The notes: a model not told the origin generated them from the sequence alone. 64,000 nucleotides of DNA from Theocolax elegans (GCA_026168455.1 CM047431.1:48526032-48590031); one strand, 5' to 3'; shown: positions 28,201 through 43,500, counted from the first letter of the stretch. Program-made: numbers and translations.

Positions 28201-31200
28201 CACATATAAACGGCCAAAACGTCGATTTTTCCAATATTTTCAGTTTCGTTCCGCGGCCTCGTTGATCAAGTTCAAATGCATTTTGAAGCGTAAAGACACA
28301 CACATATACGTAAAAACATCGATTTTTTCCATATTTTCAGTTTCGCTCCCCGGACGGGTAGATCAAGTTCAAATGCATTTTTAAGCGTAAACACATACAT
28401 ATCAACGGATGAAACTTCGATATTTTCAATATTTTCAGTTTCGTTCCCCGGCCGTGTAGATGAAATTCAAATGTTTTATTAAGCGTAAACACACACATAT
28501 AAACGGCCAAAACGTCGATTTTTTCAATAGTTTCAGTTTCGTTCCCCGGCCATGTACATGAAATTCAAATGCATTATTAAGCGTAAACACACACATATAA
28601 ACGGCCAAAACGTCGATTTTTTCAATATTTTCAGTTTCGTTCCCCGGCCTGGTTGATCAAATTCAAATGCATTTATATGTGTAAAAATACACAAAAGACC
28701 GGCCAAATCGTCCATTTTTCAATATTTTTAAGTTCGCTCCCCGGTCGGGTAGATTAAGATCAAATGCATTTTTAAGCGTAACCACACACATATAAACGGC
28801 CAAAACGTCGATTTTTTCAATATTCTCAGATTCGTTTTCCGGCCTCGTTGATCAAGTTCAAATGCATTTGTATGTGTGAAAATACACATCAAACCGGCCC
28901 AAACGTCAATTTTTCAATATTTTTAATTTCGCTCCCCGGCCGGGTAGATCAAGTTCAAATACATTTTTAAGCGTAACCACACACATATAAACGGGCGAAA
29001 CATCGATTTTTTCAATATTTTCAGTTTCGTTCCCCGGCCTGGTTGATCAAATTCAAATGCATTTATATGTGTCAAAACACACAAAAGACCGGCCAAAACG
29101 ACAATTTTTCAATATTTTTAAGTTCGCTCCCCGGACGGATAGATTAAGATCAAATGCATTTTTAAGCGTAAAAACACACATATAAACGGCCTAAACGTCG
29201 ATTCTTTCAATATTTTCAGTTACGTTCCCCAGCCTCGCTGATCAAGTTCTAATGCATTTTTAAGCGTAAAGACACACACATATACGGTAAAAACATCGAT
29301 TTTTTCAATATTTTCAGTTTCGTTCCCCGGCCTGGTTGATCAAATTCAAATGCATTTATATGTGTCAAAATACACAAAAGACCGGCAAAAACGTCAATTT
29401 TTCAATATTTTTAATTTCGCTCCCCGGCCGGGTAGATCAAGTTCAAATGCATTATTATGCGTAAACACACACATATAAACGGCCAAAACGTCGATTTTTT
29501 CAATATTTTCAGTTTCGTTCCCCGGCCTCGCTGATCAAGTTCAAATGCATTTTTAAGCGTAAAGACACACACATATACGGCCAATCCGTCGATTTTTTCA
29601 ATATTTTCAGTTTCGTTCCCCGGCCATGTACATGAAATTCAAATGCATTATTAAGCGTAAACACACACATATAAACGGCCAAAACGTCGATTTTTTCAAT
29701 ATTTTCAGTTTCGTTCCCCGGCCATGTACATGAAATTCAAATGCATTATTAAGCGTAAACACACACATATAAACGGCCAAAACGTCAATTTTCAATATTT
29801 TTAATTTCGCTCCCCGGCCGGGTAGATCAAGTTCAAATACATTTTTAAGCGTAAACACACACATGTAAACGGCCAAAACGTCAATTTTCAATATTTTTAA
29901 TTTCGCTCCCCGGCCGGGTAGATCAAGTTCAAATACATTTTTAAGCGTAAACACACACATGTAAACGGCCAAAACGTCGATTTTTTCAATATTCTCAGTT
30001 TCGTTCTCCGGCCTCGTTGATCAAATTCAAATGCATTTATATGTGTGAAAATACACATCAAACCGGCCCACACGTCAATTTTTCAATATTTTTAATTTCG
30101 CTCCCCGGACGGGTAGATCAAGTTCAAATGCATTTTTAAGCGTAAACACATACATATAAACGGATGAAACTTCGATATTTTCAATATTATCAGTTTCGTT
30201 CCCCGGCCGTGTAGATGAAATTCAAATGTTTTATTAAGCGTAAACACACACATATAAACGGCCAAAACGTCGATTTTTCCAATATTTTCAGTTTCGTTCC
30301 CCGGCCTCGTTGATCAAGTTCAAATGCATTTATATGTGTGAAAATACACATCAAACCGGCCCAAACGTCAATTTTTCAATATTTTTAATTTCGCTCCCCG
30401 GCCGGGTAGATCAAATTCAAATGCATTTATAAGCGGAAACACATACATATAAACGGATGAAACATCGATATTTTCAATATTTTTAAGTTCGCTCCCCGGC
30501 CGTGTAGATGAAATTCAAATGCATTTATAAGCGGAAACACACACATATAAACGGCCAAAACGTCGATTTTTTCAATATTTTCAGTTTCGTTCCCCGGCCT
30601 GGTTGATCAAATTCAAATGCATTTATATGTGTCAAAATACACAAAAGACCGGCAAAAACGTCAATTTTTCAATATTTTTAATTTCGCTCCCCGGCCGGGT
30701 AGATCAAGTTCAAATGCATTATTATGCGTAAACACACACATATAAACGGCCAAAACGTCGATTTTTTCAATATTTTCAGTTTCGTTCCCCGGCCTCGCTG
30801 ATCAAGTTCAAATGCATTTTTAAGCGTAAAGACACACACATATACGGTAAAAACATCGATTTTTTCAATATTTTCAGTTTCGTTCCCCGGCCTGGTTGAT
30901 CAAATTCAAATGCATTTATATGTGTGAAAATACACATCAAACCGGCCAAAACGTCAATTTTTCAATATTTTTAATTTCGCTCCCCGGACGGGTAGATCAA
31001 GTTCAAATGCATTTTTAAGCGTAAACACACACATATAAACGGCCATAACGTCGATTTTTTCAATATTCTCAGTTTCGCTCTCCGGCCTCGTCGATCAAAT
31101 TCAAATGCATTTATATGTGTGAATATGCACATCAAACCGGCCAAAACGTAATTTTTCAATATTTTTAATTTCGCTCCCCGGCCGTGTAGATCAAGTTCAA

Positions 31201-31340
31201 ATGCATTTTTATGCGTAAACACACACATATAAACGGCCAAAACGTCGATTTTTTCAATATTTTCAGTTACGTTCCCCAGCCTCGCTGATCAAATTCAAAT
31301 GCATTTATATGTGTAAAAATACACAAAAGACCGGCCAAAA
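10300..31340. repeat. Higher-order repeat block, ~4.08-kb unit
   Basis: A rare variant, GTGTGAATATGCACATC, marks this unit. It occurs at about 10481, 14574, 18652, 22456, 26543 and 31132, giving intervals of about 4093, 4078, 3804, 4087 and 4589 bp. The neighbouring TCGTCGATCAAATTC monomer and an antisense frame of 89 codons at 14423, 18501, 26392 and 30971 travel with it unchanged. The unit is about 42 monomers. The shorter and longer intervals show units that lost or gained monomers. Confidence 0.85.
19630..24560. other. Indel-rich stretch of the array, probable low consensus quality
   Basis: Compared with sister higher-order copies (for example 14.2-15.4 kb and 26.4-28.7 kb), this stretch shows many isolated one-base insertions and deletions, often in homopolymers. 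Examples are CCCCCGG, GGTTAGATC, AAACCACTACAT and GTGTTAAATAC. Substitutions are few. Similar but shorter stretches occur near 15.46-17.05, 25.74-26.29, 35.34-36.8, 38.89-39.4, 42.42-42.85 and 48.48-48.88 kb. The pattern fits unpolished long-read sequence better than natural divergence. Confidence 0.6.
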
Positions 31341-32839
31341 CGTCAATTTTTCAATATTTTTAATTTCGCTCCCCGGCCTGGTTGATCAAATTCAAATGCA
31401 TTCATATGTGTAAAAATACACAAAAGACCGGCCAAAACGTCAATTTTTCAATATTTTTAAGTTCGCTCCCCGGTTGGGTAGATTAAGATCAAATGCAATT
31501 TTAAGCGTAAACACACAAATATAAACGGCCTAAACGTCGATTCTTTCAAAATTTTCAGTTTCGTTCACCGGCCTCGCTGATCAAGTTCAAATGCATTTTT
31601 AAGCGTGAAGACACACACATAGACGGTAAAAACATCGATTTTTTCAATATTTTCAGTTTCGTTCCCCGGCCTCGTTGATTAAGTTTAAATGCATTTATAT
31701 GTGTCAAAATACAAAAAAGACCGGCCAAAACGTCAATTTTTCAATATTTTTAATTTCGCTCCCCGGCCGGGTAGATCAAATTCAAATGCATTTATAAGCG
31801 GAAACACATACATATAAACGGATGAAACTTCGATATTTTCAATATTTTCATTTTCGTTCCCCGGCCGTGTAGATGAAATTCAAATGCATTATTATGCGTA
31901 AACACACACATATAAACGGCCAAAACGTCGATTTACAATATTTTCAGTTTCGTTCCCCGGCCTCGCTGATCAAGTTCAAATGCATTTTTAAGCGTAAAGA
32001 CACGCACGTATACGGTAAAAACATCGATTTTTTCAATATTTTCAGTTTCGTTCCCCGGCCTCGTTGATTAAGTTCAAATGCATTTATATGTGTCAAAATA
32101 CAAAAAAGACCGGCCCAAACGTCAATTTTTCAATATTTTTAATTTCGCTCCGCGGCCGGGTAGATCAAGTTCAAATGCATTTTTAAGCGTAAACACACAC
32201 ATATAAACGGCCAAAATGTCTATTTTTTCAATATTCTCAGTTTCGTTCTCCGGCCTCGTTGATCAAATTCAAATGCATTTATATGTGTGAAAATACACAT
32301 CAAACCGGCCCAAACGTCAATTTTTCAAAATTTTTAATTTCGCTCCCCGGCCGGGTAGATCAAATTCAAATGCATTTTTAAGCGGAAACACATACATATA
32401 AACGGCCAAAACGTCGAATCTTTCAAAATTTTCAGTTTCGTTCACCGGCCTCGCTGATCAAGTTCAAATGCATTTTTAAGCGTGAAGACACACACATATA
32501 CGGTAAAAACATCGATTTTTTCAATATTTTCAGTTTCGTTCCCCGGCCTCGTTGATTAAGTTCAAATGCATTTATATGTGTCAAAATACAAAAAAGACCG
32601 GCCAAAACGTCAATTTTTCAATATTTTCAATTTCGCTCCCCGGCCTGGTTGATCAAATTCAAATGCATTTATATGTGTAAAAATACACAAAAGGCCGGCC
32701 AAAACTTCAATTATTCAATATTTTTAAGTTCGCTCCCCTGTCGGGTAGATTAAGATCAAATGCAATTTTAAGCGTAAACACACAAATATAAACGGCCAAA
32801 ACGTCGATTCTTTCAATATTTTCAGTTTCGTTCACCGGC

Positions 32840-35800
32840 CTCGCTGATCAAGTTCAAATGCATTTTTAAACGTAAAGACACACACATATACGGTAACAAC
32901 ATCGATTTTTTCAATATTTTCAGTTTCGTTCCCCGGCCTGGTTGATCAAATTCAAATGCATTAATATGTGTAAAAATACACAAAAGACCGGCCAAAACGT
33001 CAATTTTTCAATATTTTTAAGTTCGCTCCCCGGTCGGGTAGATTAAGATCAAATGCATTTTTAAGCGTAAACACACACATATAAACGGCCAAAACGTCGA
33101 TTTTTTCAATAGTTTCAGTTTCGTTCCCCGGCCGTGTAGATGAAATTCAAATGCATTATTAAGCGTAACCACACACATATAAACGGCCAAAACGTCGATT
33201 TTTTCAATATTTTCAGTTTCGTTCCCCGGCCTCGTTGATCAAGTTCAAATGCATTTATATGTGTGAAAATACAAATAAATCAGACAAAAAGTCAATTTTT
33301 CAATATTTTTAATTTCGCTCCCGGCCGGGTAGTTCAAGTTCAAATGCATTATTATGCGTAATCACACACATATAAACGGCTAAACGTCGATTTTTTCAAT
33401 ATTCTCAGATTCGTTTTCCGGCCTCGTTGATCAAGTTCAAATGCATTTATATGTGTGAAAATACACATCAAACCGGCCAAAACGTCAATTTTTCAATATT
33501 TTTAATTTCGCTCCCCGGACGGGTAGATCAAGTTCAAATGCATTTTTAAGCGTAAACACACACATATAAACGCCATAACGTCGATTTTTTCAATATTCTC
33601 AGTTTCGCTCATCCGGCCTCGTTGATCAAATTCAAATGCATTTATATGTGTGAAAATACACATCAAACCGGTCCAAACGTCAATTTTTCAATATTTTTAA
33701 TTTCGCTCCCCGGCCGGGTAGATCAAATTCAAATGCATTTTTAAGCGGAAACACATACATATAAACGGCCGAAACGTCGATATTTTCAGTTTCGTTCCCC
33801 GGCCTCGTTGATCATTTTCAAATGCTTTTATATGTGTGAAAATACACATAAATCCGGACAAGACGTCAATTTTTCAGTATTTTTAATTTCGCTCCGCGGC
33901 CGGGTAGATCAAGTTCAAATGCATTTTTAAGCGTAAACACACACATATAAACGGCCAAAATGTCTATTTTTTCAATATTCTCAGTTTCGTTCTCCGGCCT
34001 CGTTGATCAAGTTCAAATGCATTTATATGTGTGAAAATACCATCAAACCGGCCCAAACGTCAATTTTTCAATATTTTTAATTTCGCTCCCCGGCCGGGTA
34101 GATCAAATTCAAATGCATTTTTAAGCGGAAACACATACATATAAACGGCCTAAACGTCGATATTTTCAATATTTTCAGTTTCGTTCCCCGGCCTCGTTGA
34201 TCAAGTTCCAATGCATTTATATGTGTGAAAATACGCATAAAACCGGACAAAACGTCAATTTTTCAATATTTTTAATTTCGCTCCCAGGCCGGGTAGATCA
34301 AGTTCAAATGCATTTTTAAGCGTAAACACACACGTATAAACGGCCATAACGTCGATTTTTTCAATATTTTCAGTTTCGTTCCCCGGCCTGGTTGATCAAA
34401 TTCAAATGCATTATATGTGTGAAAATACACATCAAACCGGCCAAAACGTCAATTTTTCAATATTTTTAAGTTCGCTCCCCGGACGGGTAGATCAAGTTCA
34501 AATGCATTTTTAAGCGTAAACACACACATATAAACGGCCAAAACGTCGATTCTTTCAATATTTTCAGTTTCGTTCCCCGGCCTCGCTGATCAAGTTCTAA
34601 TGCATTTTTAAGCGTAAAGACACACACATATACGGTAAAAACATCGATTTTTTCAATATTTTCAGTTTCGTTCCCCGGCCTGGTTGATCAAATTCAAATG
34701 CATTTATATGTGTCAAAATACACAAACGACCGGCCAAAACGTCAATTTTTCAATATTTTTAATTTCGCTCCCCGGACGGGTAGATCAAGTTCAAATGCAT
34801 TTTTAAGCGTAAACACACACATATAAACGGCTAAACGTCGATTTTTTCAATATTTTCAGTTTCGTTCCCCGGCCGTGTAGATGAAATTCAAATGCATTTT
34901 TAAGCGTAAACACACACATATAAACGGCCAAAACGTCGATTTTTTCAATATTTTCAGTTTCGTTCCCCGGCCTCGTTGATCAAGTTCAAATGCATTTATA
35001 TGTGTGAAAATACACATCAAACCGGCCCAAACGTCAATTTTTCAATATTTTTAATTTCGCTCCCCGGCCGGGTAGATCAAATTCAAATGCATTTTTAAGC
35101 GGAAACACATACATATAAACGGCCGAAACGTCGATATTTTCAATATTTTTAAGTTCGCTCCCCGGCCGTGTAGATGAAATTCAAATGCATTATTATGCGT
35201 AAACACACACATATAAACGGCCAAAACGTCGATTTTTTCAATATTTTCAGTTTCGTTCCCCGGCCGTGTAGATGAAATTCAAATGCATTATTAAGCGTAA
35301 CCACACACATATAAACGGCCAAAACGTCGATTTTTTTCAATATCTTCAGTTTCGTCCCCGGCCTCGCTAATCAAGTTCAAATGCATTTTTAAGCGTAAAG
35401 ACACACGCCTATACGTTAAAAACAATCGATTTTTTCAATATTTTCAGTTTCGTTTCCCGGCCTCGTTGATCAAGTTCAAATGCATTTATATTGTGTGAAA
35501 ATACAATAAATCAGACAAAAAGTCAATTTTTCATATTTTTAATTTCGCTCCCCGGCCGGGTAGTTCAAGTTCAAATGCATTATTATGCGTAATCACACAC
35601 ATATAAACGGCTAAACGTCGATTTTTTCAATATTCTCAGATTCGTTTTCCGGCCTCGTTGATCAAGTTCAAATGCATTTATATGTGTGAAAATACACATC
35701 AAACCGGCAAACGTCAATTTTTCAATATTTTTAATTTCGCTCCCGGACGGGTAGATCAAGTTCAATAGTATATTAACACACATATAAATCCGGACAAGAC

Positions 35801-37720
35801 GTCAATTTTTCAGTATTTTTAATTTCGCTCCCAGGCCGGGTAGATCAAATTCAAATGCATTTATATGTGTGAAAATACCATCCAACCGGCCCAAACGTCA
35901 ATTTTTCAATATTTTTAATTTCGCTCCCAGGCCGGGTAGATCAAATTCAAATGCATTTTTAAGCGGAAACACATACATATAAACGGCCGAAACGTCGATA
36001 TTTTCAGTTTCGTTCCCCGGCCGTGTAGATGAAATTCAAATGCATTTTTAAGCGTAAACACACATATAAACGGCCAAAATGTCTATTTTTTCAATATTCT
36101 CAGTTTCGTTCTCCGGCCTCGTTGATCAAATTCAAATGCATTATATGTGTGAAAATACACATCAAACCGGCCCAAACGTCAATTTTTCAAATTTTTAATT
36201 TCGCTCCCCGGCCGGGTAGATCAAATTCAAATGCATTTTTAAGCGGAAACACATACATATAAACGGCCAAAACGTCGATTTTTTCAATATTTTCAGTTTC
36301 GTTCACGGCCTCGCTGATCAAGTTCAAATGCATTTTTAAACGTAAAGACACACACATATACGGTAACAACATCGATTTTTTCAATATTTTCAGTTTCGTT
36401 CCCCGGCCTGGTTGATCAAATTCAAATGCATTAATATGTGTAAAAATACACAAAAGACCGGCCAAAACGTCAATTTTTCAATATTTTAAGTTCGCTCCCC
36501 GGTCGGGTTAGATTAGATCAAATGCATTTTAAGCGTAAACACCACATATAAACGGCCAAAACGTCGATTTTTTTCAATAGTTTCAGTTTCGTTCCCCGGC
36601 CGTGTAGATGAAATTCAAATGCATTATTAAGCGTAACCACACACATATAAACGGCCAAAACGTCGATTTTTTTCAATATTTTCAGTTCGTTCCCCGGCCT
36701 CGTTGATCAAGTTCAAATGCATTTATATGTGTGAAAATACAAATAAATCAGACAAAAAGTCAATTTTTTCAATATTTTAATTCGCTCACGGCCGGGTTAG
36801 TTCAAGTTCAAATGCATTATTATGCGTAATCACACACATATAAACGGCTAAACGTCGATTTTTTCAATATTCTCAGATTCGTTTTCCGGCCCTCGTTGAT
36901 CAAGTTCAAATGCATTTATATGTGTGAAAATACACATCAAACCGGCCAAAACGTCAATTTTTTCAATATTTTTAATTTCGCTCCCCGGACGGGTAGATCA
37001 AGTTCAAATGCATTTTTAAGCGTAAACACACACATATAAACGGCCATAACGTCGATTTTTTCAATATTCTCAGTTTCGCTCTCCGGCCTCGTTGATCAAA
37101 TTCAAATGCATTTATATGTGTGAAAATACACATCAAACGGTCCAAACGTCAATTTTTCAATATTTTTAATTTCGCTCCCCGGCCGGGTAGATCAAATTCA
37201 AATGCATTTTTAAGCGGAAACACATACATATAAACGGCCGAAACGTCGATATTTTCAGTTTCGTTCCCCGGCCTCGTTGATCATTTCAAATGCTTTTATA
37301 TGTGTGAAAATACACATAAATCCGGACAAGACGTCAATTTTTCAGTATTTTTAATTTCGCTCCGCGGCCGGGTAGATCAAGTTTCAAATGCATTTTTAAG
37401 CGTAAACACACACATATAAACGGCCAAAATGTCTATTTTTTTCAATATTCTCAGTTTCGTTCTCCGGCCTCGTTGATCAAGTTCAAATGCATTTATATGT
37501 GTGAAAATACCATCAAACCGGCCCAAACGTCAATTTTCAATATTTTTAATTTCGCTCCCCGGCCGGGTAGATCAAATTCAAATGCATTTTTAAGCGGAAA
37601 CACATACATATAAACGGCCTAAACGTCGATATTTCAATATTTTCAGTTTCGTTCCCCGGCCTCGTTGATCAAGTTCCAATGCATTTATATGTGTGAAAAT
37701 ACGCATTAAAACCGGACAAA
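32840..37720. repeat. Higher-order repeat block, ~3.47-kb unit
   Basis: The variant series starting with CGGTAACAACATCG at 32891 recurs at 36361, an offset of about 3470 bp. It is followed in both copies by GCATTAATATGTG, the AAATCAGACAAAAAGTC monomer (about 33274 and 36747) and the TTTTCAAATGCTTTTATATG-like monomer. The AAATCAGACAAAAAGTC variant is also found near 35510 and 38770, so partial units are interleaved. Confidence 0.75.
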
Positions 37721-39379
37721 CGTCAATTTTTCAATATTTTTAATTTCGCTCCCAGGCCGGGTAGATCAAGTTCAAATGCATTTTTAAGCGTAAACACACA
37801 CATATAAACGGCCATAACGTCGATTTTTTCAATATTCTCAGTTTCGCTCTCCGGCCTCGTTGATCAAATTCAAATGCATTTATATGTGTGAAAATACACA
37901 TCAAACCGGCCCAAACGTCAATTTTTCAATATTTTTAATTTCGCTCCCCGGCCGGGTAGATCAAATTCAAATGCATTTTGAAGCGGAAACACATACATAT
38001 AAACGGCCGAAACGTCGATATTTTCAGTTTCGTTCCCCGGCCTCGTTGATCAAGTTCAAATGCATTTATATGTGTGAAAATACACATAAATCCGGACAAG
38101 ACGTCAATTTTTCAGTATTTTTAATTTCGCTCCGCGGCCGGGTAGATCAAGTTCAAATGCATTTTTAAGCGTAAACACACGCATATAAACGGCCAAAATG
38201 TCTATTTTTTCAATATTCTCAGTTTCGTTCTCCGGCCTCGTTGATCAAATTCAAATGCATTTATATGTGTAAAAATACACAAAAGGCCGGCCAAACTTCA
38301 ATTATTCAATATTTTTAAGTTCGCTCCCCTGTCGGGTAGATTAAGATCAAATGCAATTTTAAGCGTAAACACACAAATATAAACGGCCAAAACGTCGATT
38401 CTTTCAATATTTTCAGTTTCGTTCACCGGCCTCGCTGATCAAGTTCAAATGCATTTTTAAGCGTAAACACACACGTATAAACGGCCATAACGTCGATTTT
38501 TTCAATAGTTTCAGTTTCGTTGCCCGGCCGTGTAGATGAAATTCAAATGCATTATTAAGCGTAACCACACACATATAAACGGCCAAAACGTCGATTTTTT
38601 CAATATCTTCAGTTTCGTTCCCCGGCCTCGCTAATCAAGTTCAAATGCATTTTTAAGCGTAAAGACACACGCCTATACGGTAAAAACATCGATTTTTTCA
38701 ATATTTTCAGTTTCGTTCCCCGGCCTCGTTGATCAAGTTCAAATGCATTTATATGTGTGAAAATACAAATAAATCAGACAAAAAGTCAATTTTTCAATAT
38801 TTTTAATTTCGCTCCCGGCCGGGTAGTTCAAGTTCAAATGCATTATTATGCGTAATCACACACATATAAACGGCTAAACGTCGATTTTTTCAATATTCTC
38901 AGATTCGTTCTTCCGGCCTCGTGATCAAGTTCAAATGCATTTATAGTGTGAAAATACACATCAAACGGCCAACGTTCAATTTTCAATATTTTTAATTACG
39001 CTCCCCAGGACGGGTGATCAAGTTTCCCAAATGCAATTTTAAGCGTAAACACACACATATAAACGGCCATAACGTCGATTTTTTTCAATATTCCTCCAGT
39101 TCGCTCTCCGGCCTCGTTGATCAAGTTCTAATGCATTTTTAAGCGTAAAGACACCACACATATCCGGTAAAAACATCGCATTTTTTCAATATTTTCAGTT
39201 TCGTTCCCCGGCCTGGTTGATCAAATTCAAATGCATTTATATGGTGTCACATACACAACGACCGGCCAAAACGTCCAATTTTTCAATATTTTTAATTTCG
39301 CTCCCCGGCCGTGTCCGATCAAGTTCAATGCAATTTGTAAGCGTAAACACCCACATATATAAACGGCCATCAACGTCGA

Positions 39380-40560
39380 TTTTTTTTCAATATTCTCAGT
39401 TTCGTTCTCCGGCCTCGTTGATCAAATTCAAATGCATTTATATGTGTGAAAATACCATCCAACCGGCCCAAACGTCAATTTTTCATTATTTTTAATTTCG
39501 CTCCCCGGCCGGGTAGATCAAATTCAAATGCATTTTTAAGCGGAAACACATACATATAAACGGCCGAAACGTCGATATTTTCAATATTTTCAGTTTCGTT
39601 CCCCGGCCTCGGTGATCAAGTTCCAATGCATTTATATGTGTGAAAATACGCATAAAACCGGACAAAACGTCAATTTTTCAATATTTTTAATTTCGCACCC
39701 AGGCCGGGTAGATCAAGTTCAAATGCATTATTATGCGTAAACACACACATATAAACGGCTAAACGTCGATTTTTTCAATAATCTCAGATTCGTTTTCCGG
39801 CATCGTTGATCAAGTACAAATGCATTTATATGTGTGAAAATACACATCAAACCGGCCAAAACGTCAATTTTTCAATATATTTATTTTCGCTCCCCGGACA
39901 GGTAGATCAAGTTCAAATGCATTTTTTAAGCGTAAACACACACATATAAACGGCCATAACGTCGATTTTTTCAATATTCTCAGTTTCGTTCTCCGGCCTC
40001 GTTGATCAAATTCAAATGCATTTATATGTGTGAAAATACCATCCAACCGGCCCAAACGTCAATTTTTCATTATTTTTAATTTCGCTCCCCGGCCGGGTAG
40101 ATCAAATTCAAATGCATTTTTAAGCGGAAACACATACATATAAACGGCCGAAACGTCGATATTTTCAATATTTTCAGTTTCGTTCCCCGGCCTCGGTGAT
40201 CAAGTTCCAATGCATTTATATGTGTGAAAATACGCATAAAACCGGACAAAACGTCAATTTTTCAATATTTTTAATTTCGCACCCAGGCCGGGTAGATCAA
40301 GTTCAAATGCATTATTATGCGTAAACACACACATATAAACGGCTAAACGTCGATTTTTTCAATAATCTCAGATTCGTTTTCCGGCATCGTTGATCAAGTA
40401 CAAATGCATTTATATGTGTGAAAATACACATCAAACCGGCCAAAACGTCAATTTTTCAATATATTTATTTTCGCTCCCCGGACAGGTAGATCAAGTTCAA
40501 ATGCATTTTTAAGCGTAAACACACACATATAAACGGCCATAACGTCGATTTTTTCAATAT
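39380..40560. repeat. Tandem duplication of a 584-bp, six-monomer unit
   Basis: AATACCATCCAACCGG occurs at 39451 and again at 40035, 584 bp apart. The flanking series is the same in both copies: TTTTTCATTATTTTT, CTCGGTGATCAAGTTCC, CGCACCCAGGCC, AATAATCTCAG, GGCATCGTTGATCAAGTAC. The near-identity points to a recent duplication. Confidence 0.85.
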
Positions 40561-43500
40561 TCTCAGTTTCGTTCTCCGGCCTCACAGATCAAATTCAAAT
40601 GCATTTATATGTGTGAAAATACACATCAAATCGGCCCAAACGTCAATTTTTCAATATTTTTAATTTCGCTCCCCGGACGGGTAGATCAAATTCAAATGCA
40701 TTTTTAAGCGGAAACACATACATATAAACGGCCAAATCGTCGATTTTTTCAATATTTTCATTTTCGTTCCCCGGCCTCGCTGATCAAGTTCGAATGCATT
40801 TTTAAGCGTAAAGACACACACATAAACAGTAAAAACGTCGATTTTTTCAATAATTTCAGATTCGTACCCCGGCCGGGTAGTTCAAATTCAAATGCATTTT
40901 TAAGCGTAAACACATACATATAAACGGCCAAAACGTCGATATTTTCAATTTTTTCAGTTTCGTTCCCCGGCCTCGTTGATCAAGTTCAAATGCATTTTTA
41001 AGCGTAAAGACACACACATAAACGGTAAAAACATCGATTTTTTCAATATTTTCAGTTTCGTTCCCCGGCCTGGTTGATCAAATTCAAATGCATTTATATG
41101 TGTCAAAATACACATAAGACCCGCCAAAACGTCAATTTTTCAATATTTTCAACTTCGTTGTACGGCCAGGTAGATCAAATTAAAATGCATTATTAAGCGT
41201 AAACACACATATAAACGGTCAAAACGACGATTTTTTCAATATTTTCAATTTCGTTAGCCGGCCTGGTTGTTCAAATTCAAATGCATTTATATGTGTCAAA
41301 AGACACATCATACCGGCCCAAACGTCAATTTTTCAATATTTTTAATTTCGCTCCCCGGCCGGGTAGATCAAATTCAAATGCATTTTTAAGCGTAAACACA
41401 TACATATGAACGGTCAAAACGTCGATTTTTTCAATATTTTCAGTTTCGTTCCCTGGTCAGTATGTTCAAATTAAAATGTATTTTTAAGCGTAAACACATA
41501 CATATAAACGGCCAAAACGTCGATATTTTCAATATTTTCAGTTTCGTTCCCCGGCCGGGTTGATCAATTTAAAATGCATTTATAGGTGTGAAAATACACA
41601 TAAAACCGGACAAAACCTCAATTTTTCAATATTTTCAATTTCACTCCCCGGCCGGGTAGATTAAGATCAAATGCATTTTTAAGCGTAAACACATACATAT
41701 TAACGGCCAAAACGTCGATTTTTTCAATATTTTCGTTTCCGTTCCCTGGTCAGGTTGTTCAATTTCAAATGTATTTTTTAGTGTAAACACATACATATAA
41801 ACGGCCGAAACATCGATTTTTTCAATATTTTCAGCTTCGTTCCCTGGTCAGTTTATTCAAATTCAAATGTATTTTTAAGCGTAAACACATATATATAAAC
41901 GGCCAAAACGTCGATATTTTCAATATTTTCAGTTTCGTTCGCCGGCCTCGTTGATCAAGTTCAAATGCATTTATATGTGTGAAAATACACATAAAACCGG
42001 ACAAGTCGGCCATTTTTCAATATTTTTAATTTCGCTCCCCGGCCGGGTAGCTCAAGTTCAAATGCATTATTAAGCGTAAACACACACATATAAACGGCCA
42101 AAACGTCGATTTTTTCAATATTTTCAGTTTCGTTCCCCGGTCTCGTTGATCAAGTTCAAATGCATTTATATGTGTGAAAATACACATAAAACCGGACAAA
42201 ACGTCAATTTTTCAATATTTTCAATTTAGTTGTACGGCCAGGTAGATCAAATTCAAATGCATTATTAAGCGTAAACACACATATAAACGGCCAAAACGTC
42301 GATTTTTTCAACAATTTCAGTTTCGTTCCCTGGTCAGTTTATTCAAATTCAAATGTATTTTTAAGCGTAAACACACATATAAACGGCCAAAACGTCGATT
42401 TTTTCAATATTTTCAGTTTCGTTCCCGCCTCGTTGATTCAAGTTCAAATGCATTTATATGTGTGAAAATACACATAAAACCGACAAGTCGGCCATTTTTC
42501 AATATTTTTAATTTCGCTCCCCGGCCGGTAGCTCAAGTTCATATGCATTATTAAGCGTAAACACACATATAAACGGCCAAAACGTCGATTTTTTCAATAT
42601 TTTCAGTTTCGTCCCCGGTCTCGGTTGATCAAGTTCAAATGCATTTATATTGTGAAAATACACATAAAACCGGACAAAACGTCAATTTTTCAATATTTTC
42701 AATTTAGTTGTACGGCCAGGTGATCAATTCAAATCATTATTAAGCGTAAACACACATATAACGGCCAAAACGTCGATTTTTTCAACTATTTCAGTTTCGT
42801 TCCCTGGTCATTTTATTCAAATTCAAATGTATTTTTAAGCGTAAACACACACATAAAACGCCAAAACGTCGATTTTTCAATATTTTCAGTTTCGTTCCCC
42901 GGCCTCGTTGATCAAGTTCAAATGCATTTATATGTATGAAAATACACATAAAACCGGACAAAAAGTCAATATTTCAATATTTTTAATTTCGCTCCCCGGC
43001 CGGGTAGCTCAAGTTCAAATGCATTATTAAGCGTAAACACACACATATAAACGGCCAAAACGTCGATTTTTTCAATATTTTCAGTTTCGTTCCCCGGCCT
43101 CGTTGATCAAGTTCAAATGCATTTATATGTGTGAAAATACACATAAAACCGGACAAAACGTCAATATTTCAATATTTTTAATTTCGCTCCCCGGCCGGGT
43201 AGATCAAGTTCACATGCATTATTATGCGTAAACACACACATATAAACGGCCAAAACGTCGATTTTTTCAATATTTTCAGTTTCGTTCTCTGGTCAGTTTA
43301 TTCAAATTCAAATGTATTTTTAAGCGTAAACACATACATATAAACGGCCGAAACGTCGATTTTTCAATATTTTCAGTTTCGTTCCCCGGCCGGGTTGATC
43401 AATTTAAAATGCATTTATACGTGTGAAAATACACATATAACCGGACAAAACGTCAATTTTTCAATATTTTCAATTTCGTTGTACGGCCAGGTAGATCAAA

